Source of the DNA: Streptomyces ficellus
Lineage (GTDB): Bacteria; Actinomycetota; Actinomycetes; Streptomycetales; Streptomycetaceae
Reading direction: 5' to 3'
Assembly (NCBI RefSeq): GCF_009739905.1
Contig: NZ_CP034279.1
Location: 2,542,001 to 2,606,000 of the forward strand
DNA: 64,000 bases
Shown here: piece after piece, positions 33,287 through 41,416 of the stretch
Position numbering within the stretch: the first letter of the stretch is position 1
Layout: each line of letters begins with the position of its first letter
Notes under the pieces: model-generated
What the model saw: the letters and a program-made list of their open reading frames with translations, nothing else
Database searches by the model: none
What the model was told of the DNA's origin: nothing
Program-made: the position numbers and the translations under genes

Positions 33287-33345
33287 GTGTCCGGAAAGTA
33301 TCGGCGTCCGCCCGGAGGGCGGGCCAGGCGAGACTTTACGGACAC
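33287..33345. terminator. 59-bp imperfect inverted repeat between convergent genes
   Basis: 13-nt arms gtgtccggaaagt (33287-33299) and actttacggacac (33333-33345), one mismatch, enclosing a hairpin ccgccc-gga-gggcgg (33307-33321). The most likely role is a bidirectional terminator; the arms are unusually AT-rich for that. Confidence 0.5.
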
Positions 33346-33348
33346 GAC

Positions 33349-34128
33349 CTACGGCGTCTCGGGGATGTTGGGGCCGGTCTCCTTGGTGACCAGGGCGACC
33401 GCCTCGTCCACGTCGTCCGTGACGTGGAACAGCAGCAGGTCCCGTTCCGACGCCTTGCCCTGCGCGATCACCGTGTCGCGCAGCCAGTCGACCAGTCCCG
33501 ACCAGTACTCCGTGCCGAACAGCACGATCGGGAAGCGGGTGACCTTGCGCGTCTGGACGAGCGTGAGGGCCTCGAACAGCTCGTCCAGGGTGCCGAGCCC
33601 GCCCGGCAGGACCACGAAGCCCTGGGCGTACTTCACGAACATCGTCTTCCGCACGAAGAAGTAGCGGAAGTTGACGCCGATGTCGACGTGCGGGTTCAGG
33701 CCCTGCTCGAAGGGCAGCTCGATGCCGAGCCCCACCGAGACGCCCTTCGCCTCCCGCGCGCCCTTGTTCGCGGCCTCCATGGCGCCCGGGCCGCCGCCCG
33801 TGATCACCGCGAAGCCCGCCTCGACCAGGGCCCGGCCGAGCCGCACGCCCGCCTCGTACTCCGGCGTGCCCGCCGGGGTGCGGGCCGAGCCGAAGACGCT
33901 GATCGCGCTGGGCAGTTCGGCGAGCGCGCCGAAGCCCTCCACGAACTCCGACTGGATGCGCATGACGCGCCAGGGGTCGGTGTGGACCCACTCGGAGTCG
34001 CCCGCCGTGTCCAGCAGCCGCTGATCGGTGGTGCCGGGCTGTACCTGTTCCCGGCGGCGCAGCACCGGCCCCAGCCGCTGCTCGGCCAGCGCACGCAGTC
34101 CTTCGGCCTCGGCCTCGGGGTTGCCCAT
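33349..34128 (-). CDS. LOG-family (TIGR00730) Rossmann-fold protein
   Basis: 259 aa. The nucleotide-binding motifs of the LOG family are intact: GGGPGAMEAANKGA and the catalytic LPGGLGTLDELFE. Proteins of this family are cytokinin-riboside 5'-monophosphate phosphoribohydrolases or pyrimidine/purine nucleotide 5'-monophosphate nucleosidases. ATG 34128 follows GGAGGGAG. It lies 77 bp after dapE on the same strand. The M. tuberculosis homologue Rv1205 makes cytokinin; whether this one does is unknown. Confidence 0.9.
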   Translation of the reverse strand: MGNPEAEAEGLRALAEQRLGPVLRRREQVQPGTTDQRLLDTAGDSEWVHTDPWRVMRIQSEFVEGFGALAELPSAISVFGSARTPAGTPEYEAGVRLGRALVEAGFAVITGGGPGAMEAANKGAREAKGVSVGLGIELPFEQGLNPHVDIGVNFRYFFVRKTMFVKYAQGFVVLPGGLGTLDELFEALTLVQTRKVTRFPIVLFGTEYWSGLVDWLRDTVIAQGKASERDLLLFHVTDDVDEAVALVTKETGPNIPETP

Positions 34129-34205
34129 GATCCGCTCCCTCCGCTGAACATCGTTTCCCGCTCAGGGTAGGACGACGCACGTGACAAAAGGCGAAATTAC
34201 GGAGG

Positions 34206-35297
34206 TCAGGCAGTGAGCCAGTCGTACAGTCGCCGTTCACAGTGGGTGATCCTGTCGACGGCGACGTGCTCGTCCCGCTTGTGCGCGAAGAGCGGATCAC
34301 CGGGGCCGTAGTTCACCGCGGGCACGCCCAGGGCGCTGAAGCGGGACACGTCGGTCCAGCCGAACTTGGGCTTCGCGGTGCCGCCGACGGCCTTCATGAA
34401 CGCCGCCGCGGCCGGGTGCGACAGTCCGGGCAGGGCGCCGCCCGTGTGGTCGTCCACGACGAACTCGTCGACGCCGCAGTCCGCGAACACCTCCCGGACG
34501 TGCGCCTCGGCCTCCGCCATGGAGCGGTCGGGGGCGTAGCGGTAGTTGACGACCACGGTGCACTCGTCCGGGATGACGTTGGTGGCGACACCGCCCTGGA
34601 TGCCGACCGCGTTCATGCCCTCGTGGTACTCCAGTCCGTCGATCACCGGGCGGCGCGGCTCGTAGGCGGCCAGCTTCGCGAGGATGGGCGCGGCGGCGTG
34701 GACGGCGTTGGACCCCATCCAGCTGCGCGCGGAGTGGGCCCGCTCGCCCTTGGTGCGCAGGTGGACGCGGAGCGTGCCCTGGCAGCCGCCCTCGACCTCG
34801 CCCACGGACGGCTCCAGGAGGATCGCGAAGTCGCCCTCCAGCCAGTCGGGGTACGCCTCGGCGACGTGGCCCAGGCCGTTGAGGTGGGCGGCGACCTCTT
34901 CGTTGTCGTAGAACACGAAGGTCAGGTCGCGGTTGGGCGCGGGGACCGTCGCGGCGATGCGCAGCTGGACCGCGACGCCCGACTTCATGTCGGAGGTGCC
35001 GCAGCCCCACAGGATGCCGTTCTCGTCGAGCCGCGAGGGCACGTTGTCGGCGATCGGCACGGTGTCGATGTGCCCGGCCAGCACCACGCGCTCCGGCCGG
35101 CCCAGGTGGGTCCGGGCCACGACGTTGTTGCCGTACCGGTCGACCGTCAGGTGCGGCAGGGCGCGCAGGGCCTGCTCGATGGCGTCGGCGAGGGGCTTCT
35201 CGGTGCCGCTGACCGACGGGAAGTCGACGAGCGCGGCGGTGAGCGCCGGACCGTCCTGGGTGAGGTCCAGCGTGGTGGCGGGCGTGGTCTCGGACAT
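34206..35297 (-). CDS. dapE: Succinyl-diaminopimelate desuccinylase
   Basis: M20 metallopeptidase-family enzyme of 363 aa that converts N-succinyl-LL-DAP to LL-DAP for lysine and peptidoglycan. Metal-binding residues are in LAGHIDTVP (His, Asp), GCGTSDMKSG (Asp), YDNEEVAA (Glu-Glu), LLEPS (Glu) and a late His in FAHKRDEHV. The lid domain (RTKGERAHSARSWMGSNAVH) is present. ATG 35297 is probably leaderless: TAGGCT ends 7 nt upstream and no ribosome binding site is seen. The upstream open frame is not part of the gene. DapC is encoded 2 kb away. Confidence 0.93.
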   Translation of the reverse strand: MSETTPATTLDLTQDGPALTAALVDFPSVSGTEKPLADAIEQALRALPHLTVDRYGNNVVARTHLGRPERVVLAGHIDTVPIADNVPSRLDENGILWGCGTSDMKSGVAVQLRIAATVPAPNRDLTFVFYDNEEVAAHLNGLGHVAEAYPDWLEGDFAILLEPSVGEVEGGCQGTLRVHLRTKGERAHSARSWMGSNAVHAAAPILAKLAAYEPRRPVIDGLEYHEGMNAVGIQGGVATNVIPDECTVVVNYRYAPDRSMAEAEAHVREVFADCGVDEFVVDDHTGGALPGLSHPAAAAFMKAVGGTAKPKFGWTDVSRFSALGVPAVNYGPGDPLFAHKRDEHVAVDRITHCERRLYDWLTA

Positions 35298-35304
35298 GGT
35301 GCCG

Positions 35305-35310
35305 AGCCTA
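35305..35310 (-). promoter_or_regulatory. -10 hexamer of a probable leaderless promoter (dapE)
   Basis: TAGGCT on the minus strand, 7 nt from the ATG at 35297. Confidence 0.5.
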
Positions 35311-35323
35311 ACGCGGCCTCCAG

Positions 35324-35329
35324 TACGGT
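35324..35329 (+). promoter_or_regulatory. -10 hexamer of a probable leaderless promoter
   Basis: TACGGT, 7 nt before GTG 35337. With the dapE -10 this makes a back-to-back pair within 26 bp. Confidence 0.5.
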
Positions 35330-35336
35330 GGGCTCC

Positions 35337-36227
35337 GTGTCCGAGTCCACCCGCCTTCGCCGACCGAGGATCGCCGTCGCGCTCGCCGTCCTGCTGGCGC
35401 TGGTCGCGTACGTCGTCGTGCAGTACGTGACGGGCGGCAAGGACGCCCCGCACTGCGTCGTGGGCGGCGGGAACAGCACCTACCGGTTCACGCCCGAGCA
35501 GGCCTCCAACGCCGCGACGATCTCCGCCGTGGGGACGTCCCGCGGGATGCCGGAGCGGGCCGTCACCATCGCGCTGGCGACCGCCCTCCAGGAGTCGGCG
35601 CTGCGCAACATCCGGTACGGCGACCGCGACTCCCTCGGCCTGTTCCAGCAGCGCCCGTCGCAGGGCTGGGGCACCGAGAAGCAGATCCTCGACCCGGTGT
35701 TCTCCGCCGGGAAGTTCTACGACCACCTCGCCAAGGTCCCCGGCTACTCGCGGCTGCCGCTGACCGTCGCGGCGCAGCGGGTGCAGCGCAGCGGTTTCCC
35801 GCAGGCGTACGCGAAGCACGAGCCGGACGCCGCGCTGCTCGCCGCCGCCCTGACCGGGCGCTCGCCCGCGTCCCTGACGTGCACGGCCGGCAGCGGGCCG
35901 GTGCCGGCGGGCGACCCGGCGAAGGTGCGGGCGGAGCTGAAGCGGGCGTTCGGCGCGCTGCCGCCGGGCGGTGCGGCGCCCGACATCTCCGTACCGGTGG
36001 GGGCACGGGCCGCCGGAACGGCCGGCCCCGAGGGGGCGACGTCGGCGGGCGGGTCGCGCGCCGGGTGGGAGCTGGCGCAGTGGGCGGTGGCCCGGGCGGA
36101 CGCGCTCGGCCTCGCGGAGGTCTCGTACGCGGGCCGGGTCTGGAGCGTGGAGCGCTCGGAGGACGGCTGGCGCCCCGCGGACGGCTCCTCGCCCGCGGAC
36201 GAGGTCCGCATCCGCGTCGCGGGGTGA
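35337..36227 (+). CDS. Membrane-anchored protein with lysozyme-like domain
   Basis: 296 aa. One N-terminal transmembrane helix (IAVALAVLLALVAYVVVQYV) with a short cytoplasmic Arg-rich head. The external part (residues ~50-190) carries ALATALQESALRNIRYGDRD and SLGLFQQRPSQGWGT, close to a lytic-transglycosylase/lysozyme-like fold, where the Glu of LQES would be the catalytic acid. The C-terminal 100 residues contain a second small domain (WELAQWAVARADALGLAEVS). Such proteins are sometimes labelled heavy-metal transporters, which the sequence does not support. GTG 35337 is probably leaderless. Confidence 0.78.
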   Translation: MSESTRLRRPRIAVALAVLLALVAYVVVQYVTGGKDAPHCVVGGGNSTYRFTPEQASNAATISAVGTSRGMPERAVTIALATALQESALRNIRYGDRDSLGLFQQRPSQGWGTEKQILDPVFSAGKFYDHLAKVPGYSRLPLTVAAQRVQRSGFPQAYAKHEPDAALLAAALTGRSPASLTCTAGSGPVPAGDPAKVRAELKRAFGALPPGGAAPDISVPVGARAAGTAGPEGATSAGGSRAGWELAQWAVARADALGLAEVSYAGRVWSVERSEDGWRPADGSSPADEVRIRVAG

Positions 36228-36710
36228 GCCGGGTAGGCGTCGTCGGGTGACGCAGGCGCGGGCGCCGTCGGTGGGGGCGTGGCCCCTCCGGGCTCACCTC
36301 CTCGGGGCCGGCGGCCTCGGGTCACGCGTCAGGGAGCCCCGGTAACGCCGCCGGTCCCCTGCGGGGGCGACCCTGCACGGCCCCGCCCGGCCGTCCGGCG
36401 GGTGCGGAAGCCGGTCGGGCGCGTGTACGGGAATTCACCCGTCGGGTGCATGGCGCCCCGCGCCGCCGGGGCTCATGCCAGGGGCGCCCCTCCCGGCGCC
36501 AATTGCCTTGCGAGCAAAGGGAAGTGACGGTTCCTCAGGACTCTGGGAATTCGCTCGTTTGCCCGGGTTTACGGCGGACCGATAATGCGACGCATTACCA
36601 ACTCTTTACCTTTGCCCACCGCAACCTTCCCCGCCCTCCGACCGGTTGTCACAGCGTCCGATCGTCGGACAGGCACCACAGTCAACGACCTCTCCCGTCG
36701 AAGGAGCACC
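36228..36710. other. Intergenic region, upstream part GC-rich, downstream part AT-rich with inverted repeat
   Basis: 483 bp. The first ~300 bp are GC-rich with no convincing gene. From about 36500 the sequence becomes AT-rich and includes an inverted repeat at 36583-36597, then a likely promoter for the secreted protein. Confidence 0.5.
36583..36597. promoter_or_regulatory. 15-bp inverted repeat, candidate operator
   Basis: taatgcg-a-cgcatta, perfect 7-bp arms, 114 bp before the secreted-protein ATG and within the AT-rich promoter zone. Confidence 0.45.
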
Positions 36711-37127
36711 ATGTCCCTCCCCCTGACCCGTCGGATCGCCCGTGCCGCGCTGCTGCTCGCAGCGGGCGCAGCTCCCGTGGTCGGTGCGGCCGGCTCCGCG
36801 AGCGCCGTGGACCTTCCCAACGCCCCCGAGCTGGGCGGCGTGAGCAGCCTCGACACCGCCTCGGCGACCGAGACGCTCAGCGGCGCCTCCGAGAGCTCGA
36901 CCGGCATGGTCGGCCAGGCCGGCGGCCAGGCGGTCCAGCAGGCCGTGCCCGCCGCGGGCCAGACCGTCGCCGAGACGGGCGAGGCCACCACCCCGGTCGC
37001 GCAGAAGGCCGCCGGTGACGCGGCGGGCAACGCCAGCGAGCTGGTCGGCGGGGCCGCGGGCGCCGCGCCCACCGACGCGCTCGGCGGCGGCCTGCCGGTG
37101 AACACCCTTCCGGCGCTCGGCCAGTAG
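36711..37127 (+). CDS. Small secreted Ala/Gly-rich protein
   Basis: 138 aa. A Sec signal peptide (MSLPLTRRIARAALLLAAGA) is followed by AGSASA and a likely cleavage before VDLPNAPELG. The mature part is low-complexity and helical (Ala, Gly, Val, Thr, Glu), with no Cys and no catalytic motif. ATG 36711 has AAGGAG 5 nt upstream. A very strong terminator follows. It may be a cell-wall or surface protein; family not recognised. Confidence 0.78.
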   Translation: MSLPLTRRIARAALLLAAGAAPVVGAAGSASAVDLPNAPELGGVSSLDTASATETLSGASESSTGMVGQAGGQAVQQAVPAAGQTVAETGEATTPVAQKAAGDAAGNASELVGGAAGAAPTDALGGGLPVNTLPALGQ

Positions 37128-37131
37128 GCGT

Positions 37132-37177
37132 ACGTGCGAAGGGCCCGGGGAGATCCCTCCCCGGGCCCTTCGCACGT
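37132..37177. terminator. Very strong bidirectional terminator
   Basis: Perfect 20-bp stem (37132-37151 with 37158-37177), 6-nt loop gatccc, between convergent genes and 2 bp from the dapC stop. Confidence 0.9.
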
Positions 37178-37178
37178 C

Positions 37179-38276
37179 TCAGCCCAGGCGCTTGACCGCG
37201 GCCTCGACCCGCTCGTCGGTGGCCGTGAACGCCACCCGCACGAACCGCTCCCCCGCCGGGCCGTAGAAGTCGCCCGGCGCCACCAGGATGCCGAGCGACG
37301 CCAGGTGGGCCACCGTGTCCCAGCAGGCCTCGTCCCGGGTCGCCCACAGGTACAGGCTCGCCTCGCTGTGCTCGACGCGGAAGCCGTGCGCCTCCAGGGC
37401 GGTGCGCAGCGCGGCGCGCCGGGCCGCGTACCGGGCCCGCTGCTCGGCGACGTGCGTGTCGTCGCCGAGCGCGGCGACCGTGGCCGCCTGCACCGGCGCG
37501 GGCGTCATCATGCCGCCGTGCTTGCGGATCTTGAGCAGCTCGCCGAGCACGGCCGCGTCGCCCGCGACGAACGCGGCGCGGTAGCCGGCCAGGTTCGAGC
37601 GCTTCGACAGCGAGTGGACGGCGACGATCCCCTCGTACGAGCCGCCGCACACGTCGGGGTGGAGCACGGAGACCGGGTCGGCCTCCCAGCCGAGCTCCAG
37701 GTAGCACTCGTCGCTGAAGACCAGCACGCCGTGCTCGCGCGCCCAGGCGACGATCCGGACCAGCTCGTCCTTGGGGATGACCTTGCCGGTCGGGTTGGAC
37801 GGCGAGTTCAGCCACAGCAGCTTCAGCCCGGCCGGGTCCAGCTCCGTCGGGTCGTCGTACACCACCGGCGTCGCGCCGCAGAGGCGTGCGCCGACCTCGT
37901 ACGTCGGGTAGGCGAGCCGCGGGTAGGCCACCGTGTCGCCGGCGCCCAGCCCCAGCTGGGTCGGCAGCCAGGCCACCAGCTCCTTGGAGCCGACGACCGG
38001 CAGGACGTTGGTGTGGGCGAAGCCGCGCGCCCCGAGGCGCCGCTCGCACCAGCCGGTGAGCGCGTCGCGCAGCTCCGGCGTCCCCCACACCGTCGGATAG
38101 CCCGGCGAGTCCGCGGCGTCCACCAGGGCCCGCCGGATCACCTCGGGAACCGGGTCGACCGGCGTGCCGACGGACAGGTCCACGATGCCGTCCGGGTGGG
38201 ACGCGGCCGTCTGCTTGTACGGCTCGAGCCTGTCCCACGGGAAGACCGGGAGGCGGGAGGAGACGGGGGAGGACAC
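37179..38276 (-). CDS. dapC: Succinyldiaminopimelate transaminase
   Basis: 365-aa class I/II PLP aminotransferase, DapC type. PLP-binding features are NSPSNPTGK (Asn), VFSDECYLE (Asp, Tyr), HSLSKRSNLAGYR (Schiff-base Lys in SLSKRSN) and the C-terminal Arg in ERFVRVAF. It makes N-succinyl-LL-DAP from the keto precursor, the step before DapE, whose gene is 2 kb away. GTG 38276 (VSSPVSSRLP) is chosen as the first start after the ferredoxin gene and hairpin. It follows the ferredoxin gene on the same strand, as Rv1178 follows Rv1177. Confidence 0.92.
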   Translation of the reverse strand: MSSPVSSRLPVFPWDRLEPYKQTAASHPDGIVDLSVGTPVDPVPEVIRRALVDAADSPGYPTVWGTPELRDALTGWCERRLGARGFAHTNVLPVVGSKELVAWLPTQLGLGAGDTVAYPRLAYPTYEVGARLCGATPVVYDDPTELDPAGLKLLWLNSPSNPTGKVIPKDELVRIVAWAREHGVLVFSDECYLELGWEADPVSVLHPDVCGGSYEGIVAVHSLSKRSNLAGYRAAFVAGDAAVLGELLKIRKHGGMMTPAPVQAATVAALGDDTHVAEQRARYAARRAALRTALEAHGFRVEHSEASLYLWATRDEACWDTVAHLASLGILVAPGDFYGPAGERFVRVAFTATDERVEAAVKRLG

Positions 38277-38310
38277 GGTGCTCGCTTTCTCGTACGGAGG
38301 GTGAAACGCG

Positions 38311-38346
38311 TCGGTCCCGTACAGCGGCGGGGCCGTACGGGACCGA
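38311..38346 (-). terminator. Hairpin between ferredoxin and dapC
   Basis: 12-bp perfect stem (38311-38322 with 38335-38346) and a 12-nt loop in the 80-bp gap between fdxA and dapC. It may partly terminate so that more ferredoxin than DapC mRNA is made. Confidence 0.6.
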
Positions 38347-38356
38347 GGGTGTGCGA

Positions 38357-38677
38357 TCAGCCGTTCTGCGGCGGCAGGGCGGCGATGAAGGCGTGGTCGC
38401 GCTCGATCAGGCCGAGCTTCGAGGCACCACCGGGCGAGCCGAGGTCGTCGAAGAACTCGACATTCGCCTTGTAGTAGTCCTTCCACTCCTCGGGAGTGTC
38501 GTCCTCGTAGAAGATCGCCTCGACCGGGCAGACCGGCTCACAAGCACCGCAGTCGACGCATTCGTCCGGGTGGATGTACAAGGACCGCTGGCCCTCGTAG
38601 ATGCAGTCGACGGGGCACTCCTCGATGCATGCCTTGTCCTTGACGTCGACACAAGGCTGCGCGATGACGTAGGTCAC
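38357..38677 (-). CDS. fdxA: 7Fe ferredoxin (FdxA type)
   Basis: 106 aa electron carrier with one [3Fe-4S] and one [4Fe-4S] cluster. The Cys pattern is visible as QPCVDVKDKACIEECPVDCI and CVDCGACEPVCPVEAI. The long C-terminal extension (WKDYYKANVEFFDDLGSPGG) is normal for this family. GTG 38677 has GAGGAGG upstream. It lies directly before dapC. Possible partners are cytochromes P450 or other reductases outside the window. Confidence 0.93.
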   Translation of the reverse strand: MTYVIAQPCVDVKDKACIEECPVDCIYEGQRSLYIHPDECVDCGACEPVCPVEAIFYEDDTPEEWKDYYKANVEFFDDLGSPGGASKLGLIERDHAFIAALPPQNG

Positions 38678-38790
38678 GCTGGTCGTTCCTCCTCGGTAGG
38701 GCTGTGTGCGCGGGAGCGCGGCGTCGTCGATGCCCGCCCCTAGTATCTCCGTTCTTGGGACGGAACCGAACAGGAGGGGCTGACACAGCT

Positions 38791-39792
38791 GTGGAATTCA
38801 CTGCGGGCGGACGGCTGGAGGTCCGTATCACCCCTTCTGACGTGGGGAAAAGAGTGTCCGTCCGCCGGTTGAGCGACCCTGGAGCCCTTCCGGAGAAGTT
38901 CACCGACACGGTTGGTGTTCTCACATCATGGAACGAAGGTGTGGTGGTGATCACACGCCGGACCGGTGAGACCGTCCGTATGCCGGAATCGTCGCTGGTC
39001 GCGGGCAAGGTCGTGCCCGCGGTGCCCGCCCGCCGCAGGGGTCCCGCCGCCGGTTTCGGCGAACTCGCGCGGGTGACCGCGCGGGCCTGGCAGCCGGTGG
39101 AGAGCGAGCCGCTCGGCGAGTGGACGCTGCGGGCGGCCTCGGGGTTCACCCGACGGGCGAACTCGGTGCTGCCGCTCGGGGATCCCGGCATGCCGCTGGA
39201 CGACGCGCTGGCACGCGCGCGTGCCTGGTACGAGGAACGGGGCCTGCCCCCGTACGTCCAGACGGCGACCGGGGCGGAGGGCACGCAGGAGCTGCTGTGC
39301 GCGGCGCTGGAGGAGCGGGGCTGGCGCCGGGAGGTCACCGCGGAGGTGCGGATCGGGGCGCTGGCGCCGATCGGGGACCGCCCCGCCGAGGGCGTACGGC
39401 TGTCCCGGTCTGTGGACGAGGCGTGGCTGGGCCGCTACAACCGCTCTGCGGCCGCCGGCCCCCACGTGCGGCACGTTCTGGGGGCCGGTCCCTCGGTGTG
39501 GTTCGCCACCGTGCCGGGCGCCGGTGATCTGCCCGCCGCCATCGGGCGGTGCGTGGTGGACGGGCGGTGGGCCGGGTTCATGGCGGTCGAGGTGGACCCG
39601 GCGTCCCGCAGGCAGGGGCTGGGCACGGCCGTGATGGCGGCGCTGGCCGGGCGGGCGCTGGAGGAGGGCGCGTCGGCGGCGTGGCTCCAGGTGGAGTCGG
39701 ACAACGACGGCGCCCTCGCCCTGTACGAGGGGATGGGTTTCGCCGTCCACCACCTGTACCACCACTTCCGATCGCCCGAAGCGGGTACGTGA
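38791..39792 (+). CDS. GNAT-family N-acetyltransferase with extra N-terminal domain
   Basis: 333 aa from GTG 38791 (VEFTAGGRLE). The N-terminal ~80 residues form a small beta-barrel-like domain (RLEVRITPSDVGKRVSVRRL, WNEGVVVITRRTG) of a type not seen in simple GNATs. The C-terminus is a GNAT fold with acetyl-CoA motif A as VDPASRRQGLGTAVMAALAG and motif B ALYEGMGFAVHHLYHHF. AGGAGG is 12 nt upstream. Its stop overlaps the next gene's GTG as GTGA. Substrate unknown. Confidence 0.85.
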   Translation: MEFTAGGRLEVRITPSDVGKRVSVRRLSDPGALPEKFTDTVGVLTSWNEGVVVITRRTGETVRMPESSLVAGKVVPAVPARRRGPAAGFGELARVTARAWQPVESEPLGEWTLRAASGFTRRANSVLPLGDPGMPLDDALARARAWYEERGLPPYVQTATGAEGTQELLCAALEERGWRREVTAEVRIGALAPIGDRPAEGVRLSRSVDEAWLGRYNRSAAAGPHVRHVLGAGPSVWFATVPGAGDLPAAIGRCVVDGRWAGFMAVEVDPASRRQGLGTAVMAALAGRALEEGASAAWLQVESDNDGALALYEGMGFAVHHLYHHFRSPEAGT

Positions 39793-40622
39793 CGCGTATG
39801 CACACCACGGAGTGGCGCCACCGGTTCGCCGAGGAGGTCCGCGAGGAGCGGCCGGACCTCGCGACGCTGTGCCTGCTCATGGGCGCGGAGGCCGACCCGG
39901 GGCTGGGGCAGGCCGGGATGGACGCCGCCGACATCGAGCTCGACCGGCTCGCGGGCCTGCTGCCGTACGGGCTGCGCTCCCCGCGCGCGTGGGTGGGCGC
40001 GCTGACCGGCCTCCTCGGGGAGCGGTACGGCTTCCACGGCACCCCCGCGGACTACCAGCGCCTGGAGTCGTCGCTGCTGCACGAGGTGCTGGACCGGCGC
40101 CGGGGGCTGCCCATCCTGCTGTCGGTGGTGTGGATCGAGGTCGCGCGGCGGGCCGGGGCCCCGGTGTACGGGGTGGCGCTGCCGGGGCACTTCGTGGTCG
40201 GGTTCGGCGACCCGGAGGAGCGGGTGCTGGCCGACCCGTTCGCCGGCGGCCGGGCGCTGACCGGGGCGGACGCCGAGCTGCTGGTGGCGGGGGCGACCGG
40301 GGAGCGGCTGAGCCCCTCCATGCTGGCCCCCGCCGACCCGTTGCAGATCGTGCAGCGGATCCTCAACAACATCCGCGCCTGGGCCTCCGTGCGCCCGGAG
40401 CGCTCGGACGTGGCCCTGTGGGCGGTCGAGCTGTCCCTGCTGCTCCCGGCGCACCCGGCCCGGCTGCGGTTCGAGCGCGCCCAGCTGCTGGTCCAGCGCG
40501 GCGACTTCCTGACGGGCGCGGCGGAGATGGACGCCTACGCGGAGGTCGTCGACCCCGTCGAGCCGAGCGTCGCGGAGTCGGTCCGCCACCGCGCCCGCGC
40601 GGCCCGGGCCCGCCTGAACTGA
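39789..40622 (+). CDS. SirB1 / transglutaminase-like family protein
   Basis: 277 aa. Contains the SirB1 core: LLHEVLDRRRGLPILLSVVW, IEVARRAGAPVYGVALPGHF and VVGFGDPEERVLADPFAGG, followed by TPR-like helices (LRFERAQLLVQRGDFLTGAA). The Cys of catalytic transglutaminases is not seen in the usual place, so it may be noncatalytic. GTG 39789 overlaps the GNAT stop (GTGA), with an ATG 9 nt on as an alternative. Convergent with a PepSY lipoprotein 6 bp away. Function unknown. Confidence 0.85.
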   Translation: MTRMHTTEWRHRFAEEVREERPDLATLCLLMGAEADPGLGQAGMDAADIELDRLAGLLPYGLRSPRAWVGALTGLLGERYGFHGTPADYQRLESSLLHEVLDRRRGLPILLSVVWIEVARRAGAPVYGVALPGHFVVGFGDPEERVLADPFAGGRALTGADAELLVAGATGERLSPSMLAPADPLQIVQRILNNIRAWASVRPERSDVALWAVELSLLLPAHPARLRFERAQLLVQRGDFLTGAAEMDAYAEVVDPVEPSVAESVRHRARAARARLN

Positions 40623-40628
40623 CCGCGG

Positions 40629-41309
40629 TCAGTCGCGGTCGACGTGCTCGCGGACGATCTTGCCGGTCCGGGCGTCGACGTCGTACGTCGTCTTGTTCCA
40701 GTCGTTCGTCGTCACGACGTCGACGGACCACACCTCGTCGTCCAGCTGGACGGCGCTGACGGTGCCCTTCGTCCGGCCGGTGGCCGTCTGGGCGGCCTGC
40801 TGCGGGGTGACCGTGGCGGCGCCGAGCCGGGCGGCCCACTCCTGCTTGTCCTCGGCGTCCTGGTCCGGGTCGGTCAGCGAGGAGGTCACCTTGCCGGAGA
40901 CGGCGTCGACGCGGACGGCGTGGGCCGTGCCGTCCTGGGCGGCGACCGTGGCCTCCCACTCGGGCGTGCGGGCGCCGGTACCGGGGCTGCCCGCGGGGCT
41001 GGGGCTGCCGGAGGCGGGGCGCGCCCAGGTCAGCTCGATGTCGGCGAGCTTGCCCCGCGGCACCTCGGCGACCGCCGTCGCGGCCGCCTTGTCCCACGTC
41101 ACCTCGGTGGCCCCGAGCAGGGCCTTCCGCTCGGCCTGGTCCCGCGTCTGGCCGGGCGGCGACGCGGTGCCGGCGGGACTGCCGACCGGGGAGGGCGCGG
41201 CCGCGGGGCGCGGCGCGCGTTCCTCGCCGCAGGCGGTGAGGAGCGGGCCCGCCGCGACGGCGGCGGCCAGGGCGACGGAGAGGGTACGGAGGCGGAGCCG
41301 AGCGGTCAT
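40629..41309 (-). CDS. PepSY-domain lipoprotein
   Basis: 226 aa. Signal peptide with lipobox (ALAAAVAAGPLLTACGEE), so lipid-anchored outside. A Pro/Ala/Ser linker is followed by two PepSY-like units (DQAERKALLGATEVTWDKAA; AARLGAATVTPQQAAQTATG), each ending in a beta-strand pair such as AVRVDAVSGKVTSSL and YDVDARTGKIV. PepSY proteins often inhibit or modulate extracellular peptidases. ATG 41309. The downstream end faces the SirB1 gene. Confidence 0.87.
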   Translation of the reverse strand: MTARLRLRTLSVALAAAVAAGPLLTACGEERAPRPAAAPSPVGSPAGTASPPGQTRDQAERKALLGATEVTWDKAAATAVAEVPRGKLADIELTWARPASGSPSPAGSPGTGARTPEWEATVAAQDGTAHAVRVDAVSGKVTSSLTDPDQDAEDKQEWAARLGAATVTPQQAAQTATGRTKGTVSAVQLDDEVWSVDVVTTNDWNKTTYDVDARTGKIVREHVDRD

Positions 41310-41371
41310 GTCCGCACCGGTAACCCCGGCGCCGCCCGGGCATGCCGGAGGCGCCGGGATTGAACCCGAAA

Positions 41372-41400
41372 GGCCCCCGTCCCTCAGGGGTGCGGGGGCC
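41372..41400 (-). terminator. Terminator after the PG-binding gene
   Basis: 8-bp GC stem (41372-41379 with 41393-41400), 13-nt loop, 16 bp past the stop of the minus-strand gene. Confidence 0.6.
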
Positions 41401-41416
41401 GGTCGCGGGGCCGGGG

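Noticed and set aside
35337..36227. Heavy-metal transporter label sometimes given to this type of protein
   Set aside because: There is only one transmembrane helix and no metal-binding motif; the external part looks lysozyme-like.
36279..36527. 82-codon open frame in the gap before the secreted protein
   Set aside because: No ribosome binding site and a Pro/Arg/Gly composition typical of a spurious frame.
41345..41372. tRNA-like segment: the minus strand reads cgggttcaatcccg followed by gcgcctcc, like a T arm and 3' acceptor
   Set aside because: No matching 5' acceptor, D arm or anticodon arm lies about 70 nt upstream. It is most likely chance or an old remnant.
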